Below are positions 30,565-38,284 of a stretch of DNA of 64,000 nucleotides, in pieces. The DNA comes from Scytonema millei VB511283 (GTDB lineage: Bacteria > Cyanobacteriota > Cyanobacteriia > Cyanobacteriales > Chroococcidiopsidaceae): positions 567,710 to 631,709 of the forward strand of contig NZ_JTJC03000001.1 in assembly GCF_000817735.3 (NCBI RefSeq). Direction: 5' to 3'. The first letter of the stretch is position 1. Every line of letters begins with the position of its first letter. Below the pieces are notes generated by a model. That model saw only the letters and a program-made list of their open reading frames with translations. It did no database searches and was not told the origin of the DNA. The translations under genes were made by a program, and so were the position numbers.

Positions 30565-30825
30565 CTAGCGGCGTTCCTCAACGATCGTATTAGAAATTGG
30601 TTCACCCTTAACTTGGATAAGTTTCCGCTCTTTCAATTGGTAAGAACTTTGCTTAATTTGTCGTACTAATCCAGAATTCACCAATGCTTGATGGAATGCA
30701 GCTTGTTTCGCTGCTGCTTCATTATCGATCAGACGATTTTGAACGGCGCGATGAAGCTGTTGCAGTTCTTCTAGATTGAGAAACTGGAGTTTATCAAGCA
30801 TTTGGCTCAGAATTGTTTGAGACAT
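30565..30825 (-). CDS. putative antitoxin partner of the PIN toxin
   Basis: This gene encodes 86 aa, ATG at 30825. It is helical and charged (LDKLQFLNLEELQQLHRAVQ, then FHQALVNSGLVRQIKQ), with no recognisable AbrB, Phd or ribbon-helix-helix domain. The antitoxin role is inferred from position: it ends directly at the start codon of the PIN toxin, as antitoxin genes do. Similar small proteins beside PIN genes occur in cyanobacteria, but I cannot name the family. Confidence 0.6.
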   Translation of the reverse strand: MSQTILSQMLDKLQFLNLEELQQLHRAVQNRLIDNEAAAKQAAFHQALVNSGLVRQIKQSSYQLKERKLIQVKGEPISNTIVEERR

Positions 30826-31023
30826 TTAGTATTCATCAGGGACTTAGAATTACTCTGCTATCTATTTTACACGGCTGAGTATTGGAGTCTTAAACACACA
30901 ACGCCCAAAAGTACCTTTACAAATAGCAAAAAGCTGCTCAACGGATTGGGTTTCAGCGGTGGTAGGAGTTTTCGAGTCATCACTAGAGTATTGAAACCAT
31001 CCGCTACAAGCCCTGGTTAAGCT

Positions 31024-31842
31024 TTACTGCGCCAAAATAGTTTTAGCTTTTTGACAAAATTCAGAAATCGGCATATCCAAACCACCATTTTCTAATAACT
31101 CAGTTAGCTTTTCTTGTGACTGCATAGTATGAAATGTTCCTTTTCCGATCTGTCTAGTTCTAGTTGACATTCCCGATCGTATATTTGGCCATTCAGAGGC
31201 AAAAAGTTCCGTACATTCATTAACTATTTGGTCAAAGGATGACTGAAGAGTTATTGGTTCACGAAACTCAATCTCTTTCTGTACAATAATATCTCCAGTA
31301 TCAATCCCTTTATCGATGTAATGGATTGACACTCCTTTTTTCGTACCATTAATCCATGACCAGAGATTAGGATTGGGACCACGATTTTGAGGCAAGTATC
31401 CACCATGTATATTTATGCAAGGAACGATTTTAATAATATCTTGTGAAAGAATTCTTCCATAACCGAAACAGATAATGTAATCGATCTTATATTTTTGAAT
31501 GAATGAAGGAGTGATTTTGTCATCACGATCTGAAAAGCAAATAATATCGTCACCAAGAGCAATCACAGAATCTTTGATCTTTTCAGGAAAAGCACTTAAG
31601 ATTAATACATGCCACATTTTTGCATAATTTACATCAGGAATACCTGTTATCTTATTTATCATTCTTTTAATTACCTTCTGCTTGTTTGCATTTTCTACAA
31701 ACTTTAAAAATTTTGAATTTTGATACCTTCGATTTTCTTTCCACACAATTCTCGGAATTGGAGCAGACAAAACCTCGAAAAAATCAAGTTCTAATTTTTC
31801 AATCTCATCAAGGGTAGATTCCCCGTGGCTTGTCACGTTCAT
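31024..31842 (-). CDS. formyltransferase-domain protein of four-gene cassette
   Basis: This gene encodes 272 aa from the ATG at 31842 (a GTG stands two codons earlier). The ATG overlaps the upstream stop codon in an ATGA. Residues about 75-225 are a formyltransferase domain like the N-10-formyl-THF enzymes (methionyl-tRNA or sugar formyltransferases). The Asn-His-Asp triad is intact in CINIHGGYLPQNRGPNP and KGIDTGDIIVQKEI. It should move a formyl group from 10-formyl-THF to an amine, with unknown acceptor. The first about 70 residues and last about 50 are not recognised. It is the last gene of a compact minus-strand unit with three small unfamiliar genes. Confidence 0.8.
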   Translation of the reverse strand: MNVTSHGESTLDEIEKLELDFFEVLSAPIPRIVWKENRRYQNSKFLKFVENANKQKVIKRMINKITGIPDVNYAKMWHVLILSAFPEKIKDSVIALGDDIICFSDRDDKITPSFIQKYKIDYIICFGYGRILSQDIIKIVPCINIHGGYLPQNRGPNPNLWSWINGTKKGVSIHYIDKGIDTGDIIVQKEIEFREPITLQSSFDQIVNECTELFASEWPNIRSGMSTRTRQIGKGTFHTMQSQEKLTELLENGGLDMPISEFCQKAKTILAQ

Positions 31843-32270
31843 GAACACAGCGGGAGTGCGTCCCGAAGGGCAAATTCCGTAATGCCCCGTCCGCTTGCGG
31901 CGGGGATAGGAATTTGAGCGCCCCGCAACTTTTTACTAGGAAGCATATGACTATACTTTGCAAATGAGTATGCCGATGACATATGAAGAAATAATAGTCG
32001 CGTAAAAAGACGTTCTTTATCTGTTATCGGACTTTCTTTTAGATTAACTCTTAAATCAAAAATTCGTTTACATATACATAAATCATCCCGATCGCTTAAG
32101 CATAATTTCCACAGATCTCGATGAGACTTGATGATTTCTTGATAATTCGCAATTTTCTGACTTTTAATGCTTCGTATTGTCGAGTAAAAATTCAATGTTA
32201 GAGCAATTGAAGAAACAAATAATCCGCCAATAATACCAATAGTTTTTGCATCTTCAGATGTGATTTGCAA
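31839..32270 (-). CDS. small single-pass membrane protein of four-gene cassette
   Basis: This gene encodes 143 aa from a TTG at 32270, eight bases after GAGG, the best ribosome site nearby. One hydrophobic helix (about 10-30: IGIIGGLFVSSIALTLNFYS) is followed by a basic turn, a helix with HRDLWKLCLSDRDD, and a helical LLFLHMSSAYSFAKY segment. This reminds me of actinobacterial small membrane proteins such as DUF6082, but the link is weak. The last about 28 residues (from RGAQIPIP) are encoded by a GC-rich hairpin region unlike the rest and may be an acquired tail. Gap to the upstream gene 11 bp, overlap with the downstream gene 4 bp. Confidence 0.6.
   Translation of the reverse strand: MQITSEDAKTIGIIGGLFVSSIALTLNFYSTIRSIKSQKIANYQEIIKSHRDLWKLCLSDRDDLCICKRIFDLRVNLKESPITDKERLFTRLLFLHMSSAYSFAKYSHMLPSKKLRGAQIPIPAASGRGITEFALRDALPLCS
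31885..31905. repeat. GC-rich hairpin at the end of the membrane protein gene
   Basis: CCCCG-T-CCGC-TT-GCGG-CGGGG forms a nine-base-pair stem with one bulge inside a GC-rich stretch (about 31850-31925) set in AT-rich surroundings. It encodes the C-terminal tail of the membrane protein. Confidence 0.65.
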
Positions 32271-32281
32271 CTGACATACCT

Positions 32282-32863
32282 CTACTCTAATGGATAGTTA
32301 AGATAACAAACTGCATCTGCTTTGATAATAGAAAATAGCATGAGCAGCGTGTCAATATCTGATTTTTCAGTTGTCATCCATCCACCTCTAATTTCTCCAG
32401 TTTCATCATAATCATGTACGAAAGCCATACAACGATCAAAAACCATGAAATCATGCAAAGCCAATTCATCAAATATACTCGATCTTTCTAAGAAATAAAT
32501 ACGCTCTCCATAGCTAGCATTAAACCTGTAGCATTCCAACTCCCATCGAAGATAATCAGTGATCGGTTTAACAATCGGTCTACATCTTATAAAGTCTACA
32601 TTTCGTCTTGATAATGATTGGTATAGATCAACATCTTCACTCCGAGCTTCAGGAAGTATCTGAAGCGCCTTATAGAAATCTCCTGCTTCAAGTGCCTCAA
32701 AGCTGGGATTTCCTGGCTCTCGATAGTATTGACGAGTTTCTAGTTTCAGAACTTGTCCTTTTACTGCATTCCATGCATCACCGAACTTGCTGAAAAATCG
32801 GGACGCTCCTGAGTAATATTGCAAGTGGTTTATGATATTAGAAGTATTTTGAAGTCTATTCAT
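32282..32863 (-). CDS. DUF6879-like protein of four-gene cassette
   Basis: This gene encodes 193 aa from the ATG at 32863. A GTG at 32884 would add seven residues, and neither has a strong ribosome site; the ATG overlaps the upstream stop region by eight bases, as expected for coupled genes. The sequence shows RRNVDFIRCRPIVKPITDYL, RWELECYRFNASYGERIYFL, and a C-terminal FMVFDRCMAFVHDYDETGEI. This matches my memory of DUF6879, a domain common in actinobacteria next to regulatory or small conserved genes. Function unknown. Its presence in a cyanobacterium and in this cassette suggests transfer. Confidence 0.65.
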   Translation of the reverse strand: MNRLQNTSNIINHLQYYSGASRFFSKFGDAWNAVKGQVLKLETRQYYREPGNPSFEALEAGDFYKALQILPEARSEDVDLYQSLSRRNVDFIRCRPIVKPITDYLRWELECYRFNASYGERIYFLERSSIFDELALHDFMVFDRCMAFVHDYDETGEIRGGWMTTEKSDIDTLLMLFSIIKADAVCYLNYPLE

Positions 32864-33095
32864 TGGGAATATCTGATTTCGCACGAATTAGAGTTTTTCT
32901 TGGAATGACAACAATTTCTTCATCATGTCCTCTGCTTGCAGTTTTCGGCAGCAAAGGTTCCAATTCATGAGTTTTTCTAGCACCAATAATAGCAAATGAA
33001 CCGTCTTCTAGTTCCCATATATCTGGACAGCCTGCGGCTCCACCTGTCATCTCTCCATTTTCATGGGGATCTGAACCTATTCTTTTTTTAAACAT
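32856..33095 (-). CDS. small conserved protein, GCPDIWELEDG type
   Basis: This gene encodes 79 aa, ATG at 33095 eight bases after AAGGAG. The first part FKKRIGSDPHENGEMTGGAA is polar. Then comes a conserved-looking core, GCPDIWELEDGSFAIIGARK, and a basic end (EIVVIPRKTLIRAKSDIP). Similar small proteins with a C-x-D-[IL]-[WF]-E-L-[ED]-D-G core stand upstream of DUF6879 genes in actinobacteria as I recall them. It is the first gene of the four-gene unit. It may bind a partner or serve as a precursor or substrate of the formyltransferase, but this is speculative. Confidence 0.6.
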   Translation of the reverse strand: MFKKRIGSDPHENGEMTGGAAGCPDIWELEDGSFAIIGARKTHELEPLLPKTASRGHDEEIVVIPRKTLIRAKSDIPNE

Positions 33096-33638
33096 ATACT
33101 ACTCCTTCTCAAAAGTTTTGTTTATAGTCAATTCACCATACTTAACTATTTATTAAGTAAATTCCTCGCAGTCTAATATAGCAATTCAAGCGATCGGACT
33201 ACGAATGTGCAGTCTAACTCAGAAATTTAGCTGATTAGACTACAGATTTGCTTACTTACTACCAGAATTTGGATGATAATACTGAACAACTTCAGCCTAA
33301 TTATCCTTGTGTAGGTCTTATCCTATACATATACCCTTCAGTAAGACTAAGAGACTGAATTTTTTATCATCTCTTCACTATGTGTATATTTTCTCTATAT
33401 ATAATTTAAATAAAAGCAAAAGTCGAAAGCATTAGCCTGTTTTCTCTAAAAATCGAGCCTCGCGATCGCCTCTCCACATCTCTCTAAAAATATCATGCGA
33501 TCGCCTTCATATATTCTTCGTAGATATTGTGCTTGCTTAATACTCAAAAACTGAGACACAATTAGCTATGAAAATCTCTACTGACGCTTGAGCGTGACTT
33601 TTGCTACCAGTGTATCGACTGAAGCTAAAACAACAGCT
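33096..33638. other. AT-rich intergenic region upstream of the cassette
   Basis: Non-coding by all readings. It holds the operator-like palindrome at 33168-33241, a TATAAAC box on the minus strand near 33120-33126 that could be the -10 of the cassette, and the first HIP1 site for 4 kb at 33462-33469. The right part (33300-33420) is very AT-rich with no recognised feature. Confidence 0.6.
33168..33241. promoter_or_regulatory. direct and inverted GCAGTCTAA repeats upstream of cassette
   Basis: GCAGTCTAA occurs at 33168-33176 and 33209-33217. The second copy begins an imperfect palindrome, AGTCTAACTCAG and CTGATTAGACT (33211-33241), with an 8-base centre. It lies about 75-145 bp before the first cassette gene and could be an operator or a terminator arm. 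There is no T-run. Confidence 0.45.
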
Positions 33639-34031
33639 TTATCTAAAATCAACTTGATAGTGAACTGTTTTTTGAATTTGCTCTAAAGACAAGCCTAATT
33701 CGCGTGATAGGGCTATTTCTATTTGGCTAACTTCTGTAAAGGGAAATTCAAACTCTAGTTTTTTCAGGGCAGAATTAGCGGTTTTCACTTTGACTTTAGA
33801 AAAACCCCGATGATACTTAATCTCAACGCCAATTGAGAGGATAACCTTAGTTGGTTGTTCTTGTACTTGAGCGTTGGCTTGGATCGGAGTTGTGACGTAA
33901 TAAGAGCGTTGTAAAATTTTATCGGCGATCGCTCCTCCACCGCTCCAAAAAGCGATCGCCAAAATTGGTAGCGGCAACCAAAATTCTAATCCCAGGGATT
34001 TGAGAGGGTAAAGCGATCGCAGTCTGCGCAT
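33639..34031 (-). CDS. hypothetical single-pass protein
   Basis: This gene encodes 130 aa, ATG at 34031. A basic N-terminus (MRRLRSLYPLKS) precedes a hydrophobic segment (LEFWLPLPILAIAFWSGGGAI) at about 15-36, then a soluble part with beta-strand pattern (TKVILSIGVEIKYHRGFSKV, SALKKLEFEFPFTEVSQIEI) and a C-terminal helix (LSREL-LSLEQI). I do not recognise the family. It contains HIP1 sites, so it belongs to the native background. It is divergent from rppA with a repeat pair between. Confidence 0.6.
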   Translation of the reverse strand: MRRLRSLYPLKSLGLEFWLPLPILAIAFWSGGGAIADKILQRSYYVTTPIQANAQVQEQPTKVILSIGVEIKYHRGFSKVKVKTANSALKKLEFEFPFTEVSQIEIALSRELGLSLEQIQKTVHYQVDFR

Positions 34032-34136
34032 CAGATAGTCAACACAGTTCGGCTACTATTATCCATATAAGTCTATCTCGTATAGAGATGTTAAATGTAA
34101 CGCCGTTTAGACTCCTAACTTGAATTTTGGCATGAC

Positions 34137-34304
34137 TTCTGTACGGGCGGGTTTAACCGCAAAATTATTGGCTTCTAGTACGGGTGACTGGAAAAAACCC
34201 GCCCCTACAACAACTGACTTTTCTGTACGGGCGGGTTTAACCGCAAAATCATTGGCTTCTAGTACGGGTGACTGGAAAAAACCCGCCCCTACAACTTCTG
34301 ACTT
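34137..34304. repeat. two tandem 84-bp GGGCGGGTTTA elements
   Basis: Two copies with period 84 bp (34137 and 34221), differing at only a few positions. Each starts TTCTGTACGGGCGGGTTTA and ends ACCCGCCCCTACAAC. They stand directly upstream of rppA. Confidence 0.9.
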
Positions 34305-34315
34305 CGTATTGACCT

Positions 34316-34990
34316 ATGGTAATTTTACTTGTAGAAGACGATCCAGCACAGTTAGAACCCATACACGCTGCTCTTTCCCAAGCAGGACATACTGTAGATA
34401 CTGCCAAAGATGGTGAGACGGCGCAATGGTTGATGACTCAGAAAGATTATGACTTGCTCATCGTAGACTGGATGTTGCCGAAAGTGAGTGGTGTGAGTTT
34501 GTGCCAGCAGTACCGTCAAACTGGTAAAACTGCCCCAGTACTGCTGCTGACGGCAAAAGATACCATAGCAGATAAAGTTGTAGGCTTAGATGCCGGAGCA
34601 GATGATTATCTCGTTAAACCAGTCGATCTGCTAGAGTTATTGGCAAGAGTCAGGGCATTAGGCAGACGATCGCCCCAATGGCAAGGTGACACGACAATCG
34701 TTGGCGATCTTCAACTCCATCGTCCCACGCTAACCTTAGAACGAGGAGAGGCGATCGCTCAACTTTCAGTGCGAGAATTTCAACTGATGGAATATTTCAT
34801 GCGTCATCCCCGCCAAGTCCTTTCTCGCGAACAAATTGAAAGCACTTTATGGGAGTGGGGAACAGAACCAGAAAGTAATGCCGTGACTACACTAGTGAGA
34901 AGACTACGCCAGCGAATGCAAGCCGTCGGAGCCAAAGATTGGTTGGAAACTGTTTATGGTATGGGATATCGATTGAATGTACCGGAATAG
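34316..34990 (+). CDS. rppA: OmpR-family response regulator, RppA-like
   Basis: This gene encodes 224 aa, ATG at 34316. The receiver domain (1-115) has the acidic pair in LVEDDPAQ, phosphoacceptor D51 (LIVDWMLPK), and the lysine of DDYLVKPVD. The winged-helix DNA-binding domain (about 130-222) includes LSVREFQLMEYFMRHPRQVL and a VYGMGYRLN end. It is followed by its kinase gene at 35173, the same order as the cyanobacterial RppA-RppB pair (redox and metal responses in Synechocystis). The 84-bp repeats upstream leave little room for a normal promoter, so transcription may start within or before them. Confidence 0.88.
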   Translation: MVILLVEDDPAQLEPIHAALSQAGHTVDTAKDGETAQWLMTQKDYDLLIVDWMLPKVSGVSLCQQYRQTGKTAPVLLLTAKDTIADKVVGLDAGADDYLVKPVDLLELLARVRALGRRSPQWQGDTTIVGDLQLHRPTLTLERGEAIAQLSVREFQLMEYFMRHPRQVLSREQIESTLWEWGTEPESNAVTTLVRRLRQRMQAVGAKDWLETVYGMGYRLNVPE

Positions 34991-34991
34991 A

Positions 34992-35019
34992 TTGGTAGTT
35001 GGTAGTTGGTAGTTGGTAG
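34992..35019. repeat. TTGGTAG x4 array
   Basis: Four exact 7-mers between rppA and rppB, followed by TTAATGG-type units to about 35047. Confidence 0.85.
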
Positions 35020-35172
35020 TTGATGGTTAATAGTTAATGGTTAATGGTTGACAGTAGACGCTGCGCTACACTGCGTGAAGACAGTTGACTTGCTCCCTCA
35101 GCTCCCTTATCTCCCTTGTCCTCCGTCTCCCTTATCCCCTCACTCCTCGCTCCTCACTCCTCACCCCTCATC

Positions 35173-36465
35173 ATGTTCAGTCGCAGTCGTCGTAACATAG
35201 CTTGTTGGTTTGCCCTATCGATGGGGAGCATCCTCGTGGTTTTTGCGGGGGTAGTTTACTACTTGGAAGTGGAAGAGCAATTGCGGAATTTCGATCGCAA
35301 TTTGTATAAAAAGACGAAAGCGATCGCGACAGATGCAGAGTACCAATTTTATCAGGGTCGATGGCAGTTCGATCTGGAACAACTGCCGATGCTAGGCAAT
35401 AATACATTACCAATAACAGGAGATATTGCTTATGCTCGCTGGTACAACTCTAAAGGGGAATTAGTCCAATTTGTTGGTTCTCCGCCTGCACCAAAGTATC
35501 TCAAGCTGGCTCCTGGTTTTGAGACAATTCAAACTCCCACACGCTCAAAACTGCTTAAACTTTCTAGCTCTAAAACATGGTTGCGGCAGATCACATTACC
35601 AGTTTTAAAAGCGGATTTGCTCATCGGTTATTTGCAAGTTGCAACTCCAATGACTTCTATGCGCCAGAGTCTAGAGCAAACGCGCTTGTATCTTTCGCTT
35701 GGCGTACCGCTAGCTCTGAGTACAATTGGGCTGACGGGGTGGTATTTGGCAGGGCTGGCGATGAAACCAATTCGCCGTGCTTACGAGCAATTACAGCGTT
35801 TTACTGCTGATGCTTCACACGAATTACGCGCCCCTCTCGCAGCAATTTTGAGTAATGCCCAAGTGGGCTTACTAGCACCAGCAGAGGATACAACGAGTCC
35901 GCGCCAGCGTTTAGAAAATATTGTCGATTTGTCAAAATCAATGAGTACGCTGATCGGTAATTTGCTATTTTTAGCACGTCATGAAGGAGCGTTAGCTGCT
36001 GAAGCTCTTAAAAGTATCGATCTAGTCAGCTTGCTGAAACGATTAGTGAGTGAATATCAAGCACAAGCAGCAACACAAGGGTTAGATTTTGTTGTTCAAC
36101 TGCCAGAACAACCAATAAAACTCGTTGCCGAACCAGATTTATTGCAACAAGCGGTGAGAAATCTGCTGAATAATGCTTTCAAGTATACTCCACCTGAAGG
36201 TAGAATTTGTTTGCGAATATTTAGCCAATCTTATCGAGCGATCGTCCAAATTGAAGATAATGGTATTGGCATTCCGGCTGAAGATTTACCCCATATTTTT
36301 GAGCGGTTCTATCGCGTAGACACTGTGCGATCGCGTCAGACGGGTGGATTTGGTCTAGGCTTAGCGATCGCCCAACAAATTGTAGAGGCACATAAAGGCA
36401 AAATCACCGTTCAAAGTACCCTGGGACAAGGCGCAACTTTTAAAATCGAACTGCCTTTAAGGTAA
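35173..36465 (+). CDS. rppB: sensor histidine kinase, RppB-like
   Basis: This gene encodes 430 aa from the ATG at 35173. The longer frame to 35116 reads a CTCACTCCT repeat. Two membrane helices (about 10-32 and 172-196) flank a 140-residue extracytoplasmic sensor. The phosphoacceptor is in [14 protein letters not shown]. The ATPase has an N-box [11 protein letters not shown]1 DNGIGIP, F-box HIFERFYR, and G2 GFGLGLAI. It pairs with the RppA-like regulator. The stimulus cannot be read from the sequence; relatives sense redox state or metals. The 183-bp gap after rppA consists mostly of 7-bp repeats. Confidence 0.9.
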   Translation: MFSRSRRNIACWFALSMGSILVVFAGVVYYLEVEEQLRNFDRNLYKKTKAIATDAEYQFYQGRWQFDLEQLPMLGNNTLPITGDIAYARWYNSKGELVQFVGSPPAPKYLKLAPGFETIQTPTRSKLLKLSSSKTWLRQITLPVLKADLLIGYLQVATPMTSMRQSLEQTRLYLSLGVPLALSTIGLTGWYLAGLAMKPIRRAYEQLQRFTADASHELRAPLAAILSNAQVGLLAPAEDTTSPRQRLENIVDLSKSMSTLIGNLLFLARHEGALAAEALKSIDLVSLLKRLVSEYQAQAATQGLDFVVQLPEQPIKLVAEPDLLQQAVRNLLNNAFKYTPPEGRICLRIFSQSYRAIVQIEDNGIGIPAEDLPHIFERFYRVDTVRSRQTGGFGLGLAIAQQIVEAHKGKITVQSTLGQGATFKIELPLR

Positions 36466-36477
36466 TTTATCAGTTAA

Positions 36478-36504
36478 CAGGGAGCAGGGAGCAGGGAGCA
36501 GGGG
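36478..36504. repeat. CAGGGAG x3 array
   Basis: Three exact heptamers plus a partial copy after the rppB stop codon. The same unit occurs at 53327-53347 and, on the opposite strand (CTCCCTG), at 44676-44703 and inside the helicase gene. Confidence 0.8.
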
Positions 36505-36590
36505 GAAGAGAGCAGAGGAAGCTCCAGGTGCAGAGGAGATTAAACAATCGCCGACTTACGACTTACGACTTACAACTTATGACTTTCCAG

Positions 36591-36612
36591 TGACACATTC
36601 ATGTCATATTTG
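36591..36612 (+). promoter_or_regulatory. phased 11-bp direct repeats after rppB
   Basis: TGACACATTCA and TGTCATATTTG abut with an 11-bp period. The pair matches the repeats at 42239-42260 in 16 of 22 positions. OmpR-type regulators bind such direct repeats about one helical turn apart, and an OmpR-type regulator gene (rppA) is 2 kb upstream. A possible -10 (TAATAT) begins 22 bp downstream. Confidence 0.4.
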
Positions 36613-36835
36613 TGCGGCAAACTCAATTTAAAGTAATATGCAGAAGTCGCTGACTTCTAGCAACTTTTACTTGTAAATCCCCGTTGAGAAATTTAGTTAT
36701 ACAGCAATGAGTTGTGGCTAAAAATTGACGAACTTACCATCAAGTACCTTTTTAATACAAGTACCATTAGCCAGAAGCAGTAGATATGACCGAGCTTTCT
36801 AATTGACATAAGTCTTCACCTAAAAAATTGACGAT

Positions 36836-38185
36836 ATGGCAAATAAAGTAGCATCACCAGCGCTGAAGCCAACCCTTTCAGTGGTGGACGCAAGCGCGAT
36901 CGTCGTCGGTATGGTGATTGGCGCTGGAATTTTTGAGACTCCCACTCTAGTGGCTCAAAATGCTGGTAGTCAAAGCGTTATCTTATTCGCTTGGCTGCTA
37001 GGTGGGGTTGCCTCATTGATTGGCGCTCTCTGTTATGCCGAACTGACGACAGCATATCCTCACCCAGGCGGGGATTACCATTATTTCATGCGTGCCTTTG
37101 GTACGAACATTGCCTTTCTCTTCGCCTGGGCGCGGATGACGGTGATTCAAACTGGTTCGATTACGCTGTTTGCTTATGCGTTTGGTGACTACGCATCCCA
37201 AATCTTGCCACTAGGGAGTTATTCTTCTGCTATCTATGCAGCTCTCTGCATTGCTCTTCTGACCGGATTGCATATCATGGGCGTGCAACAGGGAAAGTGG
37301 ACGCAAAACTTGCTGACACTAGCAACAGTCTTGGGTCTAGCATTGGTGATAATTGCTGGAATGATTACTGTAGCTGGTACTACTCCCGTACCTGACACGA
37401 CACCAACCAGCAACGGCGGCGCTTTCGGACTGGCGATGGTCTTCGTACTATTAACCTACGGCGGCTGGAACGAAGCAGCCTACATTTCAGCAGAAGTGCG
37501 GGATGCCAGACACAACATGGTTAAGACATTGCTGTTGAGTATCGCTCTGATTGCCGGACTTTACATGTTAGTCAACTTTGCTTACATCCACGGGTTAGGC
37601 ATTGCTGGCGTAGCAAATTCCAAAGCGGTAGCAGCCGATTTGATGCGACGGGTATTTGGCGAAAATGGGGCAAGATTAATTAGCTTTATCGTTGCTGTGA
37701 CTGCATTGAGTTCGATCAACGCCACAATTTTTACAGGAGCGCGGACGAACTTTGCTTTAGGACAAGACTTTCGCTCTTTCTCTTTCTTAGGACGATGGAG
37801 CGATCGCCGCCACACACCCACCAATGCTTTACTCATACAAGGGGCGATCGCATTAGGACTCGTTCTTCTAGGAACGATCACTCACGAAGGTGAAAAAGGC
37901 TTTGAAACGATGACAGCCTACACCTCACCCGTATTCTGGTGCTTTTTTCTGCTGTCGGGAATAGCATTGTTCGTCCTCCGCCAACGAGAACCCAACACAC
38001 CTCGAACTTTTCAAGTCCCTGGCTACCCGATTACCCCCTTGATTTTTTGTGCTATTTGTGCGTATCTACTTTACTCCAGCGTCACCTATGCTTCCAGTCA
38101 GGCATACAGTATCGGGGCGATCGTTGGCATTACCGTAATGGTTGTGGGCGTACCCGTACTGTTCTGGGTGCGCCGCAGGAACTAG
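36836..38185 (+). CDS. APC-superfamily amino-acid permease
   Basis: This gene encodes 449 aa, ATG at 36836. About twelve hydrophobic helices span the protein. The first holds the APC signature GMVIGAGIFETPTLVAQNAG, and the second AWLLGGVASLIGALCYAEL. The loop PHPGGDYHYFMRAFG and the helix 6 region LTYGGWNEAAYISAEVRD are also typical of the APC family. It imports or exchanges an amino acid or related amine at the plasma membrane; the substrate cannot be predicted. The next gene starts 99 bp downstream on the same strand behind a GTAAGTC/CTGATAA repeat. Confidence 0.9.
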   Translation: MANKVASPALKPTLSVVDASAIVVGMVIGAGIFETPTLVAQNAGSQSVILFAWLLGGVASLIGALCYAELTTAYPHPGGDYHYFMRAFGTNIAFLFAWARMTVIQTGSITLFAYAFGDYASQILPLGSYSSAIYAALCIALLTGLHIMGVQQGKWTQNLLTLATVLGLALVIIAGMITVAGTTPVPDTTPTSNGGAFGLAMVFVLLTYGGWNEAAYISAEVRDARHNMVKTLLLSIALIAGLYMLVNFAYIHGLGIAGVANSKAVAADLMRRVFGENGARLISFIVAVTALSSINATIFTGARTNFALGQDFRSFSFLGRWSDRRHTPTNALLIQGAIALGLVLLGTITHEGEKGFETMTAYTSPVFWCFFLLSGIALFVLRQREPNTPRTFQVPGYPITPLIFCAICAYLLYSSVTYASSQAYSIGAIVGITVMVVGVPVLFWVRRRN

Positions 38186-38284
38186 AGATGGGACAACAGA
38201 GAAAAGTCGTAAGTTGTAAGTCGTAAGCCGTAAGTAACTGACAACTGGCAACTGATAACTGATAACTGACAAGAGGAAATACAG

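Larger units (their letters stand above)
36466..36835. other. intergenic region rppB / permease
   Basis: Contains a CAGGGAG x3 array (36478-36504), ACTTACG repeats (about 36550-36580), the 11-bp direct repeats at 36591-36612, a TAATAT box at 36634, an AGAAGTC-gct-GACTTCT hairpin (36642-36658), and AT-rich sequence up to the permease. No gene. Confidence 0.65.

Noticed and set aside
30802-31020. Plus-strand ORF between the toxin pair and the cassette
   Set aside because: It overlaps the antitoxin start on the other strand and shows no conserved motif. The 200-bp gap looks non-coding.
31840-31925. End of an IS200/IS605-type transposon with a guide-RNA scaffold
   Set aside because: A hairpin in a GC-rich patch is suggestive, but no tnpA or tnpB remnant is seen and I cannot match the end sequence. 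Left as a repeat of unknown type.
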